Part shown: piece by piece, positions 1 through 8,319 of the stretch
How positions within the stretch are numbered: position 1 is the stretch's first letter
Layout: each line of letters begins with the position of its first letter
Origin: an uncultured Paenibacillaceae bacterium
Lineage (GTDB): Bacteria; Bacillota; Bacilli; Paenibacillales; DA-C8
Reading direction: 5' to 3'
DNA length: 51,154 bases
Assembly (NCBI GenBank): GCA_937957685.1
Contig: CALGAO010000107.1
Coordinates: 1 to 51,154, forward strand
Translations under genes and position numbers: made by a program
The notes under the pieces: model-generated
The model's input: only the letters and a program-made list of their open reading frames with translations
Databases searched by the model: none
Told to the model about the DNA's origin: nothing

Positions 1-81
1 AGCGGCAGCGACGTGCATATCTCCAGCCTGAAAAGCGGCAAATGGGCTGACCGTTACGTGACTGCTCGTCGGGTCCTGTAA
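1..81 (+). CDS. 3' end of an unidentified gene, cut by the left edge
   Basis: The first 27 codons are open in frame 1 and end at a TAA at 79-81. The visible tail reads in part ISSLKSGKWADRYVTARRVL. I do not recognise the family from so short a stretch. Support that it is a real gene end comes from the strong hairpin at 101-139 that follows 19 bases after the stop and is placed as a terminator. The codon choice (GGC, CTG, GTC, CGT) is like that of the neighbouring genes. Confidence 0.5.
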   Translation, partial: SGSDVHISSLKSGKWADRYVTARRVL

Positions 82-100
82 AGGATGACCATGCAGCACG

Positions 101-139
101 GAAGCTCTCCCATCATCCGGTGATGATGGCAAGAGCTTC
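101..139. terminator. Hairpin between convergent genes
   Basis: GAAGCTCT and CCATCATC at 101-117 pair with GATGATGG and AGAGCTTC at 122-139, giving a 16-bp stem with one small internal bulge and a CGGT loop. No clear T-run follows on either strand. It lies between the stop of the plus-strand gene at 81 and the stop of the minus-strand gene at 142, so it could serve both directions. Confidence 0.6.
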
Positions 140-141
140 GC

Positions 142-312
142 CTACATAAGACCGTTCAACCTCTTAGGAAAATAACCGTGATCCATTAGCCGGCTCCGCT
201 CATCATGCGGGTCGGAGTCCGTCAATTGTTCCATGCGCATCATATCCACCGATTCCCTGACATCCAGCTGCATCAGCCGCTGATACGGGTTCGTGACGAT
301 CTTCTGCTTCAT
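142..312 (-). CDS. Small hypothetical protein, 56 aa
   Basis: I do not recognise this protein. The reading frame could start at 324, but the ATG at 312 (MKQKIVTNPYQRLMQLDV) has a GAGG Shine-Dalgarno six bases upstream, so I prefer it. The product is charged and soluble-looking, rich in Met, Asp and Arg, with no membrane segment or Cys motif. It ends two bases before the hairpin at 101-139. A TTGAAG/TACACT pair upstream has a spacer of only about 15 bases, so no convincing promoter is seen. It might be a chance frame; the good ribosome site and the adjoining terminator are the reasons for listing it. Confidence 0.45.
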   Translation of the reverse strand: MKQKIVTNPYQRLMQLDVRESVDMMRMEQLTDSDPHDERSRLMDHGYFPKRLNGLM

Positions 313-324
313 CGATTGCCTCAT

Positions 325-524
325 CCTATGGACTGCCTCGCTTATGGGAAATTTGCGGTTTCATCCCTAGTGTATCCCATCGCATGAGGCTTCAACCGTT
401 CAGGCGGACGCTCCTGTCATGTGCCCGCTGCGCATCGGCAGCCGATCGACAGACCGGATCCTGATGCTCCGGCCACTCATCTCCGGCATCCTGAGCCCGT
501 GCCTCCTGATCGATCCATCCGGAC
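325..524. other. Intergenic region downstream of the bactofilin gene
   Basis: No gene is seen here. A hairpin at 463-490 (GATGC/GCATC and CCGG/CCGG with a bulge) lies 35 bases beyond the bactofilin stop codon and may end that transcript, but it lacks a T-run. Confidence 0.3.
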
Positions 525-1259
525 CTACTGCTCCCCGCCGATCCTTCTCACCTCTGCCACTCTTGCGTCCTCCGCAGCGCGATAATCGCCTTCCACTTCC
601 ACCAGACCGATCTCACAGCCTGATCCGATCCACACCGATTTGCCCCGCACCACCGAAGCCTTCGTATATTCCAGCTCGACCTGATCGCCTTCGATCGTAT
701 CCGCCTCAAGTCCCGACTGCCTGAGCATGCGCATGAACCAGTTGATCTTCTCGCGTCTCTTCGCCAGGATCCGGATCGTCTCACCGCCGATCTCCTTCGC
801 TTCGCTCTGACCGTCCAGCTTCACGTCTATCTGATCGGCGTTCAGCAGTCCCTTGATGTGGAAGGCTCCTTCCACCTTGAACTGCTCCGCGTCACAGTTG
901 CGGTCGACATGCAGGCTGCCGCGGGTGACGATTTCTTCGGCAGACAGGCTGCCGCGAACAGCAAGGGATCCCGATACGCGAAGCCTGGTGCCCGACATGT
1001 CGCCTTCCACCAGCATGCTGCCGTTCACTTCATAGCGATCGCCGGTTGCTCCCCCCCTGATGGAGGTTGTGCCATTGATCGTGGCCTCTTCCGCCCTGAT
1101 CGCCCCATCCACACTTGAGCTGCCATTGGTAACGAAAGAGATGCACTCGAGAGCGCCGGAGATCCGGCCGGAGCCGTTGATCACGACCGAGTCGAAGCTG
1201 CCTCCCGGCGATGTCCCTGCACCGGAGATCTTGACGCTGTTTTTCGATTGATCAACCAT
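525..1259 (-). CDS. Bactofilin-like polymer-forming protein (YhbE/BacE type)
   Basis: The 244-aa product is built from short repeats such as VNGSGRISG, VDGAIRAEEA, INGTTSIRGG, VNGSMLVEGD and VSGSLAVRG. This is the pattern of a right-handed beta-helix bactofilin, a nucleotide-independent cytoskeletal filament. In B. subtilis the paralogues YhbE and YhbF lie next to YhbD and are linked to flagellar motility; here only one is seen. A non-repeating stretch near residues 165-195 (LAKRREKINWFMRML) interrupts two blocks of repeats. The ATG directly follows the stop codon of the upstream YhbD-like gene, with GGAGG inside the end of that gene, so the two are translationally coupled. The family call is firm; a role in motility is inferred from B. 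subtilis only. Confidence 0.8.
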   Translation of the reverse strand: MVDQSKNSVKISGAGTSPGGSFDSVVINGSGRISGALECISFVTNGSSSVDGAIRAEEATINGTTSIRGGATGDRYEVNGSMLVEGDMSGTRLRVSGSLAVRGSLSAEEIVTRGSLHVDRNCDAEQFKVEGAFHIKGLLNADQIDVKLDGQSEAKEIGGETIRILAKRREKINWFMRMLRQSGLEADTIEGDQVELEYTKASVVRGKSVWIGSGCEIGLVEVEGDYRAAEDARVAEVRRIGGEQ

Positions 1260-1898
1260 TTATCCATTCCTCCATTCGTTGACACGGATTTTGACCTGTT
1301 CCATCACTGACGCCAGCGGAATGCGCTTCACGATCCTGGTTTCCCGGTCCGCCTGCACCGCATTCGCCCGATCTGCCAGGAGAGCGGTGGAGATGCCCAG
1401 CTTGCGCAGCAGGATCAGCTCGGCCTCCTGGCCCTTCACCCGTTCCATATGCTCATCCAGAAGCTGCAACAGCATCGCGCATTCATCGGCGGTCAGCTCG
1501 CCCGACGCCAGCGATTCCTCGAGCACCAGGATCGCCAGGAGGTCGTCGATGCCAAGCGGGGATTTCTCGCCGAACAGCTCGAAATAGCGATCGACCATAA
1601 CACGCGAAACAATGTTTCGTTCTATCAGTTCCCGCGGCTCAAAGGTCATGCGCTCGAGCCTCGGGGAGAACAGATCCGCCAGTTCGTCGAGCGATCGCTC
1701 ATCCTTCATATGGAGGATCTTGTCGATGCGAGCGAGCATCCGTTGCTTCGGGAAGAAGGTCTCCTGGCCGGTGAACGTCGACTTGCGGATAAACCACTCC
1801 TCCGGGATCAGGTTCTTGCGTTTCCAGCGGTACAGCTGTCCGTAGGATATGCCCGTCAGCTTCAGGAGATCCTTCTTCGAGATCAGTTCCTCATCCAT
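1260..1898 (-). CDS. YhbD-like (DUF4004) MerR-type HTH regulator
   Basis: The N-terminus (MDEELISKKDLLKLTGISYG, then QLYRWKRKNLIPEEW) is a MerR-like helix-turn-helix, followed by a region of helices and no obvious metal- or drug-binding Cys pair. Gene order with the bactofilin gene matches B. subtilis yhbD-yhbE. An ATG at 1904 exists, but the one at 1898 has AGGTG at seven bases, so I start there. The upstream region holds a perfect 6-6-6 dyad (1941-1958) between a -35 and a -10 candidate, the usual position for a MerR operator, which suggests the protein controls its own operon. DNA binding is inferred from the domain. Confidence 0.75.
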   Translation of the reverse strand: MDEELISKKDLLKLTGISYGQLYRWKRKNLIPEEWFIRKSTFTGQETFFPKQRMLARIDKILHMKDERSLDELADLFSPRLERMTFEPRELIERNIVSRVMVDRYFELFGEKSPLGIDDLLAILVLEESLASGELTADECAMLLQLLDEHMERVKGQEAELILLRKLGISTALLADRANAVQADRETRIVKRIPLASVMEQVKIRVNEWRNG

Positions 1899-1937
1899 CG
1901 GCATTCACCTGCGTCCCTTATTTCGAATTCTGATGTT

Positions 1938-1966
1938 AATGTAACATAACATTGTTACGTTGTAAA
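1938..1966 (-). promoter_or_regulatory. Promoter of yhbD-like operon with a dyad in its spacer
   Basis: On the minus strand TTTACA (1961-1966) is followed after 17 bases by TACATT (1938-1943). Inside the spacer lies GTAACA-ATGTTA-TGTTAC (1941-1958), an inverted repeat with six-base arms. MerR-family proteins bind dyads in exactly this position, and the first gene downstream encodes a MerR-like protein. Confidence 0.45.
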
Positions 1967-1974
1967 GAAGTTAT

Positions 1975-2017
1975 CGAAAAAGCCTGTCCTCCGAGTCTTC
2001 GCTCGGAAAACAGGCTT
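1975..2017 (-). terminator. Intrinsic terminator of the relA-dtd operon
   Basis: The stem AAGCCTGT/ACAGGCTT encloses a second stem TCCGAG/CTCGGA (1980-2017). On the minus strand it runs directly into TTTTTCG. It lies about 150 bases beyond the dtd stop codon and just upstream of the divergent yhbD promoter. Confidence 0.8.
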
Positions 2018-2167
2018 GATGGTCATGGTCATCATGGCGTCATGCCAATTCCCCGGTATCGCCGCGTGAACCAGCGCCGCGAGATCAGCACGCCGCGGTC
2101 CGACGACCACAGCACCAACGACCACAGCATGGCATGCGCGTATCAGGACGCTCCGTCCGCCCCGACA

Positions 2168-2614
2168 TCAGCGGCTCTCGCTGTCGATGACGAGCGTTAC
2201 CGGCCCCCAGTTGGTCAGCTTGACATCCATCATCGCGCCGAACACGCCGGTCTGGACCTCCACGCCATGCCCGCGCAGCAGCTCATTAAACTGCTCGTAC
2301 AGCGGCTCCGCATGCTCCGGCCTGGCGGCCGCCATGAAGTTGGGCCGGCGCCCCTTGCGGCAATCCCCGTACAGGGTAAATTGCGAGACCGACAGGATCT
2401 GCCCGCCGATCTCCAGCAGCGAGCGGTTCATCTTGCCTTCCTCATCTTCGAAGATGCGCAAATTCACCAGCTTGTCCGCCATCCAGCGAATATCCTCCAT
2501 CGTATCCTCATGACGGATGCCGACCAGCAGAACCAGTCCCTGGCGGATCTCGCCGACTGTCCTGCCCTCCACCTCGACTCTGGCATCCTTGCTGCGCTGT
2601 ACTACGACTCTCAC
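2168..2614 (-). CDS. dtd: D-aminoacyl-tRNA deacylase
   Basis: Dtd hydrolyses D-amino acids wrongly attached to tRNA, keeping them out of proteins. The 148-aa length is standard. The family signatures are present: SVSQFTLYGDCRKGRRP near residues 78-94 and NWGPVTLVIDS near the C-terminus, which contains the Gly-cisPro and the catalytic Thr region. It lies 45 bases downstream of relA, the same arrangement as in B. subtilis, and shares that gene's transcript up to the terminator at 1975-2017. Identification is firm. Confidence 0.95.
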   Translation of the reverse strand: MRVVVQRSKDARVEVEGRTVGEIRQGLVLLVGIRHEDTMEDIRWMADKLVNLRIFEDEEGKMNRSLLEIGGQILSVSQFTLYGDCRKGRRPNFMAAARPEHAEPLYEQFNELLRGHGVEVQTGVFGAMMDVKLTNWGPVTLVIDSESR

Positions 2615-2659
2615 GTCTACACCTCTTGCCTCTGTATAAACTGCTTCGAATCCGGTGAG

Positions 2660-4840
2660 CTATTGCATGATCCGTTGAACGGAGAAGATGTCCTTGACCC
2701 GCTTGATCTTCTCGACAATCGAATGCAGATGATCCGTGTTGCGGATCAGGATCGTGATGTTGATATGGGCGATCTTGTTCTTGTCCGAGCGGCCCGATAC
2801 CGCGGCGATGATCGTCTTGCTCTCGGAGATGACCTGCAGCACATCGTTGAGCAGCCCTCTGCGGTCGTGACCGAGAATCTCGATCTCCACGTTGTAGGTG
2901 GCGTCAACCGACGTCTCCCACTCCACCTCGATCAGACGGTTGGATTCATCGCTGTCGTCCACCACGGGCAGGTTGTTGCAGTCCGCGCGATGCACGGATA
3001 CGCCGCGGCCGCGCGTGATGTAACCCAGGATCTCGTCGCCCGGCACCGGATTGCAGCAGCGGGCGAAGCGCACCATGACGTTGTCGACGCCCTTCACCCG
3101 GATGCCATGCGTCGGCCTGCTCTTGCGGGCGACCGGCTTCAGCTCCTTCAGTTCCTTTACCTCGCTCGTCAGCTGCAGGTTCTCTTCCTCAGGCTTGCGG
3201 AAGCGATCCAGCAGCCGCGTGACGATCTGCGCCGGAGTGATGCCTCCGATCCCCGCGGCGGACAGCATATCCTCCACGTCCTGGAAGGCGAATTTCTTCG
3301 CCACCTCCTGCATGTTGTCGTCGGTCATCACCACATGCGGCTCGTATCCAAGCCGTTTCAATTCGCGCTCGACCGCCTGTTCGCCGGCCTTGATGTTCTC
3401 CTCGCGCTTCTCTTTCTTGAACCATTGCTTGATCTTGCTTCGCGCATTGGACGACTGGGCGATCTTCAGCCAGTCCTGACTCGGCCCGTACGAATGCTTG
3501 GAGGTCAGGATCTCCACGATGTCGCCGGTCTTCAGCTTGTGATCCAGCGGCACGATGCGGCCGTTGACCTTGGCGCCGATCGTCCGGTTGCCGACCTCGG
3601 TGTGGATGCGGTAGGCGAAGTCCAGCGGCACCGAACCGGCAGGCAGCTCGATCACCTCACCCTTGGGCGTGAAGACATAGACAAGATCGGAGAAAAAGTC
3701 GACCTTCAGCGACTCCATGAATTCCGAAGCATCCCGCACCTCGTTCTGCAGCTCGAGAATCTCCCGGAACCAGTTCAGCTTCTCCTCGAAGCTGCCGCTT
3801 GGCACCACCGTACCTTCCTTGTAAGCCCAATGGGCGGCAACGCCATACTCCGACGTCTTGTGCATCTCGTAGGTGCGGATCTGCACCTCCAGCGGATCGC
3901 CGTTCGGACCAATCACCGTCGTATGCAACGATTGGTACATATTCGGCTTCGGCATCGCGATATAGTCCTTGAACCGGCCTGGCATCGGTTTCCAGAGCGT
4001 ATGGATGATGCCCAGCGTCGCGTAACAATCCTTCACGTTCTCGACCAGAATGCGGATCGCCAGCAGGTCATAGATCTCGTTGAATTCCTTGTTCTGGGTG
4101 ATCATCTTCTTGTAGATGCTGTAGATGTGCTTCGGACGGCCGGAGATGTCGCCGTGGATTCCGGTCTCCGCCAATTTCTCCGAGATCGTCCGGATGCATT
4201 CCTGGATGTACATTTCCCGCTCGTTGCGCTTCTTCTTCATGAGGTTGGCGATCCGATAATATTGCTGCGGATTCAAATAACGAAGGGAGATGTCCTCCAT
4301 CTCCCATTTGATCGCGGATATCCCCAGCCTATGGGCAAGAGGACAATAAATCTCCAGGGTCTCTTCGGCGATCTTGCGTTGCCGATCCTCCGACTGGTAC
4401 TTCAGCGTGCGCATATTGTGCAACCGGTCGGCCAGCTTGATCAGGATCACGCGCAGATCCTGGGCCATGGCGACGATCATCTTGCGATAATTGGCCGCCT
4501 GCTGCTCTTCCTTCGTCTTGAACTGGATTTTCTCCAGCTTCGTCAGGCTGTCGACCAGCATCGCGCAGGTGAAGCCGAATTGATCCCGCACCATATCCAG
4601 AGTGACGTTCGTATCCTCAACCACATCATGAAGCAGCGCCGCTTCGAGGGTTGTCGCATCGAGCTGCATGTCGACCAGGATGTCCGCAACCGCGAGCGGA
4701 TGCAGGATGTATGGCTCGCCTGATTTGCGGATCTGTCCGGCGTGTGCCTTCTCCGCGAACTTGTATGCTTCGCGTATTCGCTCCAGGTCATTCGGTTTTA
4801 GGTACTTGCCGGCCTTTTCCAGCAATTGATCGATGCCCAT
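2660..4840 (-). CDS. relA: Bifunctional (p)ppGpp synthetase/hydrolase
   Basis: This Rel enzyme makes and degrades the alarmone (p)ppGpp in the stringent response. Domains in order: HD hydrolase (HDVVEDT near residue 71, LADRLHNMRTL near 140), synthetase (RFKDYIAMPKPNMYQSLHTT), TGS (VYVFTPKGEVIELPAGS), then a C-terminal zinc-finger-like region with Cys-Cys (RCCNPVPGDEI) and an ACT domain ending in VQRIMQ. Both catalytic centres look intact. The ATG at 4840 has GAGGAAGG at good distance and gives 726 aa, close to the 734 aa of B. subtilis; a start at 4867 is also possible (GAGGCGG upstream). It has its own sigma-A-type promoter at 4901-4929 and leads the relA-dtd operon. Confidence 0.97.
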   Translation of the reverse strand: MGIDQLLEKAGKYLKPNDLERIREAYKFAEKAHAGQIRKSGEPYILHPLAVADILVDMQLDATTLEAALLHDVVEDTNVTLDMVRDQFGFTCAMLVDSLTKLEKIQFKTKEEQQAANYRKMIVAMAQDLRVILIKLADRLHNMRTLKYQSEDRQRKIAEETLEIYCPLAHRLGISAIKWEMEDISLRYLNPQQYYRIANLMKKKRNEREMYIQECIRTISEKLAETGIHGDISGRPKHIYSIYKKMITQNKEFNEIYDLLAIRILVENVKDCYATLGIIHTLWKPMPGRFKDYIAMPKPNMYQSLHTTVIGPNGDPLEVQIRTYEMHKTSEYGVAAHWAYKEGTVVPSGSFEEKLNWFREILELQNEVRDASEFMESLKVDFFSDLVYVFTPKGEVIELPAGSVPLDFAYRIHTEVGNRTIGAKVNGRIVPLDHKLKTGDIVEILTSKHSYGPSQDWLKIAQSSNARSKIKQWFKKEKREENIKAGEQAVERELKRLGYEPHVVMTDDNMQEVAKKFAFQDVEDMLSAAGIGGITPAQIVTRLLDRFRKPEEENLQLTSEVKELKELKPVARKSRPTHGIRVKGVDNVMVRFARCCNPVPGDEILGYITRGRGVSVHRADCNNLPVVDDSDESNRLIEVEWETSVDATYNVEIEILGHDRRGLLNDVLQVISESKTIIAAVSGRSDKNKIAHINITILIRNTDHLHSIVEKIKRVKDIFSVQRIMQ

Positions 4841-4900
4841 TTGAATTCCTTCCTCAATCGTTTGCATAGCAGCCGCCTCGATAACTAAGGTTTTCTATAC

Positions 4901-4929
4901 ATTATGAATGTTCGTGCGCATTACGTCAA
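4901..4929 (-). promoter_or_regulatory. Sigma-A promoter of relA-dtd
   Basis: TTGACG (4924-4929) and CATAAT (4901-4906) are separated by 17 bases on the minus strand, about 60 bases upstream of the relA start. Confidence 0.65.
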
Positions 4930-4975
4930 TACGACGCCATCACGTTGGGCAGATTCCCGACGCGTATCTTCGCCC

Positions 4976-4993
4976 CCTGCCTGCGCAGGCAGG
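4976..4993. terminator. Perfect 18-bp palindrome between apt and relA
   Basis: CCTGCCTGCGCAGGCAGG is its own reverse complement. It lies 26 bases beyond the apt stop codon and upstream of the relA promoter. It could be the apt terminator hairpin, but no T-run follows, so a protein site is possible. Confidence 0.35.
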
Positions 4994-5018
4994 CCGGGTT
5001 TCATCCCTCATGATATTA

Positions 5019-5531
5019 TTAGTATGTCACAAGCGACTGCACCGGGATATCTCCGAGCTTGCTTCTTCCGTCCAGATAAGACAGCTCGATCAGGAAGGCC
5101 GCGCCCACCACATGCCCGCCAAGACGACGCACCAGCTCGACGCAGGTGGAGATCGTCCCGCCTGTGGCCAGCAGATCGTCGGCGATCAGCACATGCTGTC
5201 CCGGACGGATGGCATCCTCATGAATGGCCAGCTTGTCCTTGCCATACTCAAGCGAATAGTCCGCCTCGATCGTCGCGTAGGGCAGCTTGCCGCTCTTGCG
5301 GATCGGCACGAAGCCCACGCCAAGCGCATAGGCGAGCGGCGCGCCGACGACGAAGCCGCGCGCTTCCGGTCCGGCGATCACGTCGATCTTCCATTCCTTG
5401 AGCTGCTGCTTCAGTTGATCGATGGCTTTCCCGTAGATTTCCCCGTTCTGCAGCAAGGTCGTGATGTCCTTGAAGCGGATTCCGGGTTGCGGAAAGTCCG
5501 GGATGACGCGAATATAGTCCTTGAAATTCAT
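5019..5531 (-). CDS. apt: Adenine phosphoribosyltransferase
   Basis: Apt converts adenine and PRPP to AMP in purine salvage. The 170-aa product begins MNFKDYIRVIPDFPQPGI and contains the PRPP-binding loop VLIADDLLATGGT and the segment PEARGFVVGAPLAYALG. The ATG at 5531 is chosen over 5552 because AAGGTGGGA stands at the right distance. It lies between recJ and relA as in many Bacillales; the recJ-apt gap is about 90 bases, so co-transcription from recJ is likely. Confidence 0.96.
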   Translation of the reverse strand: MNFKDYIRVIPDFPQPGIRFKDITTLLQNGEIYGKAIDQLKQQLKEWKIDVIAGPEARGFVVGAPLAYALGVGFVPIRKSGKLPYATIEADYSLEYGKDKLAIHEDAIRPGQHVLIADDLLATGGTISTCVELVRRLGGHVVGAAFLIELSYLDGRSKLGDIPVQSLVTY

Positions 5532-5623
5532 ATCGAGTCCCACCTTTATCATGATTTGAAGATCACAACCACATATATGAAAGAATGTGCATGATCACCG
5601 TACGCTATGTCAGATAACCGGAA

Positions 5624-8128
5624 TCACGCCGTATGCGCGCGGCGATGCCCCGAGCGCGCCAGCTCAGCGATGTGCCGGGCCAGCTGCGCCGTGGACATCA
5701 GCAGGTAGTGCTCCGCCAGCTTCTGCCCCTCGGATCTCCGCCTGAACCGCGGCGAGGACTCCAGGTTACGGGGCGCGGGATTGGGCACGAACTCGCCCTG
5801 CGCTCCGCTGCGGGCGACAAATCCCAACTCCTCAAACACGCGAAGAATAAACGCAACATCGTTCACACCCACTCCCGTTCGCGCGCTCAGGCCGCGAAGG
5901 AAGCCCGGGTCATCGGTCGACCAGTTCCGGCATTGCTTGAGACAGCAGTAGATATGCTTGAACTGGTCTCGGGATGGACAGCCGGCGGCGCACTCGTCCG
6001 CATCCGCGAACCAGACGCAGACGCGCTCCAGCCTGTCGCCATGATCTGCCAACATCCGCTTCAGCGCATGCTCCCCGGGCGGCAACTGCACAAGCACCAG
6101 GTCGCGCGGCGGCTCCGTCTCAGGCCGCGGGTCCGCGGGGGACAGCAGGCCGTCCGCATCCAGCAGCCAGATCCGTCTCTCGCCGAACATGGCTCGGATC
6201 GTATCCCGCCAGTAGGGCAGCTCATCGCAGATGACAAATTCCGCCTCGTCCCGCAGCCCGGGATAAGTTCTTCCGACCGGACGATCGCTGCCGGATAACA
6301 ACCCGGCAGCTGTCTTCCCGGCCGCACGAGGTGGTTCCCGCTGCGCGGCATCCGCCCGTATTTCGTTCGCCTGAACGCTCGCCGCCGGCTTCAGGCCCCG
6401 CCAGTCAAACACCTGCAGATGGCTGACGCGGATGTCCTGGATGAGCAGCTGGGCCTTGCGCGTCCCGTTCCACTCGTTCACCTGCAGCTCGCCGATCACG
6501 TCGACTGCGGAGGTGGGCGCGATATGCGGCTGCAGCGAGCCGATGCCGAAGCCAACCGCATCCAGCAGCTCGCCCGTCTCGCGATCGAGCAGCTGCAGCT
6601 TCAGATGCTGGCCGTCCTTGCCGATCTGGCGCAGCTCCTTGACTGCGGCCCGCTCCAGCAGAAACCTCGGCGAACGGTTGCCAAGGCCATATGGGGCCAG
6701 CAGCTCCAATTGCTCGATCAGCTCCACCCGGCATTCGCCGATCCGCAGCGAAAGATCCGCCTCTGTAAGCGGGATGTAGTCCTCTTCGTCGAGCCACTCG
6801 CGCGCCAGCCGATTCAACCGCTCGTGCAGCTCCTCCAGCCGATCCGCCAGTAGCGACATGCCAGCCGCTGCCTGGTGACCGCCGAAGTGATCCATCAGAT
6901 CGGCGCATGCCGTCAGGGCGCGGTAGATGTCGTAGCCGCGGATCGAGCGTGCCGAGCCCTTGGCCATGCCGGTATCCGCATCGATCGTGAAGACGATCGT
7001 CGGCCGATAATACCGCTCGAGCAGCCTGGCGGCCACGATCCCGATCACGCCGGCGTTCCAGCCCTCGCCGCTGGCGATGATCACCGGCGGCAGCTCCGCG
7101 CCATGCCGCGCTTCCAGCTGCCGCACCGCCTCCTCGAAGGTTTCCTCGACGATGCGCTGACGGTCGCGGTTCAGCTCATCCAGCTCCTGGGCCAGGAGAG
7201 CCGCCTCCTGCTCGTGCTCCGTCGTGAGGAGCCTGACCGCCGCGTCCGCCGATGTCAGGCGCCCGCTCGCATTGATGCGCGGCGCGATGGCGAAGGCGAT
7301 ATGTCCGGCGCTGATCTCCTTGCCCTCCAGTCCCGATGCATGGAACAGGGCGGTCAGCCCGACGTACGACGAGCGTTGCATGCGCCTGAGGCCCAGTCTG
7401 ACGAGCGTCCGATTCTCGTCGACCAGCGGCATCAGATCGGCGACCGTGCCGAGCGCCGCCAGCTCCGTCAGCTCGTCAGGCACCCTGTCGAGCAGCGCCT
7501 GGGCCAGCTTGAATGCCACGCCGACGCCGGCGAGCTGCTTGAACGGATACGGGCAACCCGGCTTCTTCGGATTGATGACCGCTATCGCCGAAGGCAATCG
7601 TTCAGGCGGTTCGTGATGGTCGGTGATGATCAGGTCGATGCCGAGCTCTGCCGCGTACCTGGCTTCCTCAGCGGCGCTGATCCCGGTATCCACCGTGATG
7701 ATCAGTTCGACGCCTTCCTCCTTCGCCCGATCCAGCGCCGCCTTGTTCAGGCCATACCCCTCTTGCACGCGATGCGGGATATAGTAGTCATAATGGGCCC
7801 CCAGCTTGCGCATCAGCCAGATCATCAGCGATGTGCTGCTGATCCCGTCAGCGTCATAGTCTCCGTAGATGCGAATGCGCCGACCCTTGCCGATCGCCTC
7901 GCGGATTGCCGCCACCGCCTGACGCATGCCGTCCATGAGCAGCGGATCATGGAGCGTATCCGCCCCCGCCTGCAGGAAACGCTCCACCTGCTCAGGCGTG
8001 GAACACCCTCTAATCAGGAGCAGCCTGGCGACAAGCGGATGGATCCCGCATTGTTCAGCCAGGCGCTCTGCTGCAGCTTCATCGATCTGTTGTATCATCC
8101 AACGCGTCCTGGATGCAAGCACCCGCAT
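5624..8128 (-). CDS. recJ: Single-stranded-DNA-specific exonuclease RecJ
   Basis: RecJ degrades single-stranded DNA 5' to 3' in recombination and mismatch repair. The DHH phosphoesterase motifs are all present: GDYDADGISS (residues 89-98), ITVDTGIS (about 144-151), DHH (170-172), and the DHHA1 motif GGHQAAAGMSL. An OB-fold region follows and then a C-terminal extension of about 200 residues, giving 834 aa compared with 786 aa in B. subtilis. The reading frame is open to 8302, but the ATG at 8128 has GAGGAGGGGGAG immediately upstream and begins at the family's normal N-terminus (MRVLASRTRWMI), so the upstream part is not used. It follows the CDF transporter gene. Confidence 0.95.
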   Translation of the reverse strand: MRVLASRTRWMIQQIDEAAAERLAEQCGIHPLVARLLLIRGCSTPEQVERFLQAGADTLHDPLLMDGMRQAVAAIREAIGKGRRIRIYGDYDADGISSTSLMIWLMRKLGAHYDYYIPHRVQEGYGLNKAALDRAKEEGVELIITVDTGISAAEEARYAAELGIDLIITDHHEPPERLPSAIAVINPKKPGCPYPFKQLAGVGVAFKLAQALLDRVPDELTELAALGTVADLMPLVDENRTLVRLGLRRMQRSSYVGLTALFHASGLEGKEISAGHIAFAIAPRINASGRLTSADAAVRLLTTEHEQEAALLAQELDELNRDRQRIVEETFEEAVRQLEARHGAELPPVIIASGEGWNAGVIGIVAARLLERYYRPTIVFTIDADTGMAKGSARSIRGYDIYRALTACADLMDHFGGHQAAAGMSLLADRLEELHERLNRLAREWLDEEDYIPLTEADLSLRIGECRVELIEQLELLAPYGLGNRSPRFLLERAAVKELRQIGKDGQHLKLQLLDRETGELLDAVGFGIGSLQPHIAPTSAVDVIGELQVNEWNGTRKAQLLIQDIRVSHLQVFDWRGLKPAASVQANEIRADAAQREPPRAAGKTAAGLLSGSDRPVGRTYPGLRDEAEFVICDELPYWRDTIRAMFGERRIWLLDADGLLSPADPRPETEPPRDLVLVQLPPGEHALKRMLADHGDRLERVCVWFADADECAAGCPSRDQFKHIYCCLKQCRNWSTDDPGFLRGLSARTGVGVNDVAFILRVFEELGFVARSGAQGEFVPNPAPRNLESSPRFRRRSEGQKLAEHYLLMSTAQLARHIAELARSGHRRAHTA

Positions 8129-8319
8129 CTCCCCCTCCTCTGATCTGTTCTCCCAAGCACCGCCATCCTCCGCCCTGCCCGTTGAACGCATTCGTTGTGC
8201 GGGCCAGGGCTCTCGCTCGCCGGGATGCGTTGCCCGTTCTCCACGACGGCACCATCCGGCTGGCCGCCGTATCCTGCACCGAAGCGCCGGCTCGCGCAGC
8301 ATGCGCTGCCTGCCCGGCT

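Noticed and set aside
1952..4723. A 923-codon open frame on the plus strand
   Set aside because: It lies antisense to relA and dtd, is rich in His, Arg, Asp and Gln without any domain, and mirrors the codon bias of the real genes.
8131..8302. Upstream extension of recJ
   Set aside because: The added residues are Arg-rich and unlike RecJ, whereas the ATG at 8128 has an excellent ribosome site.
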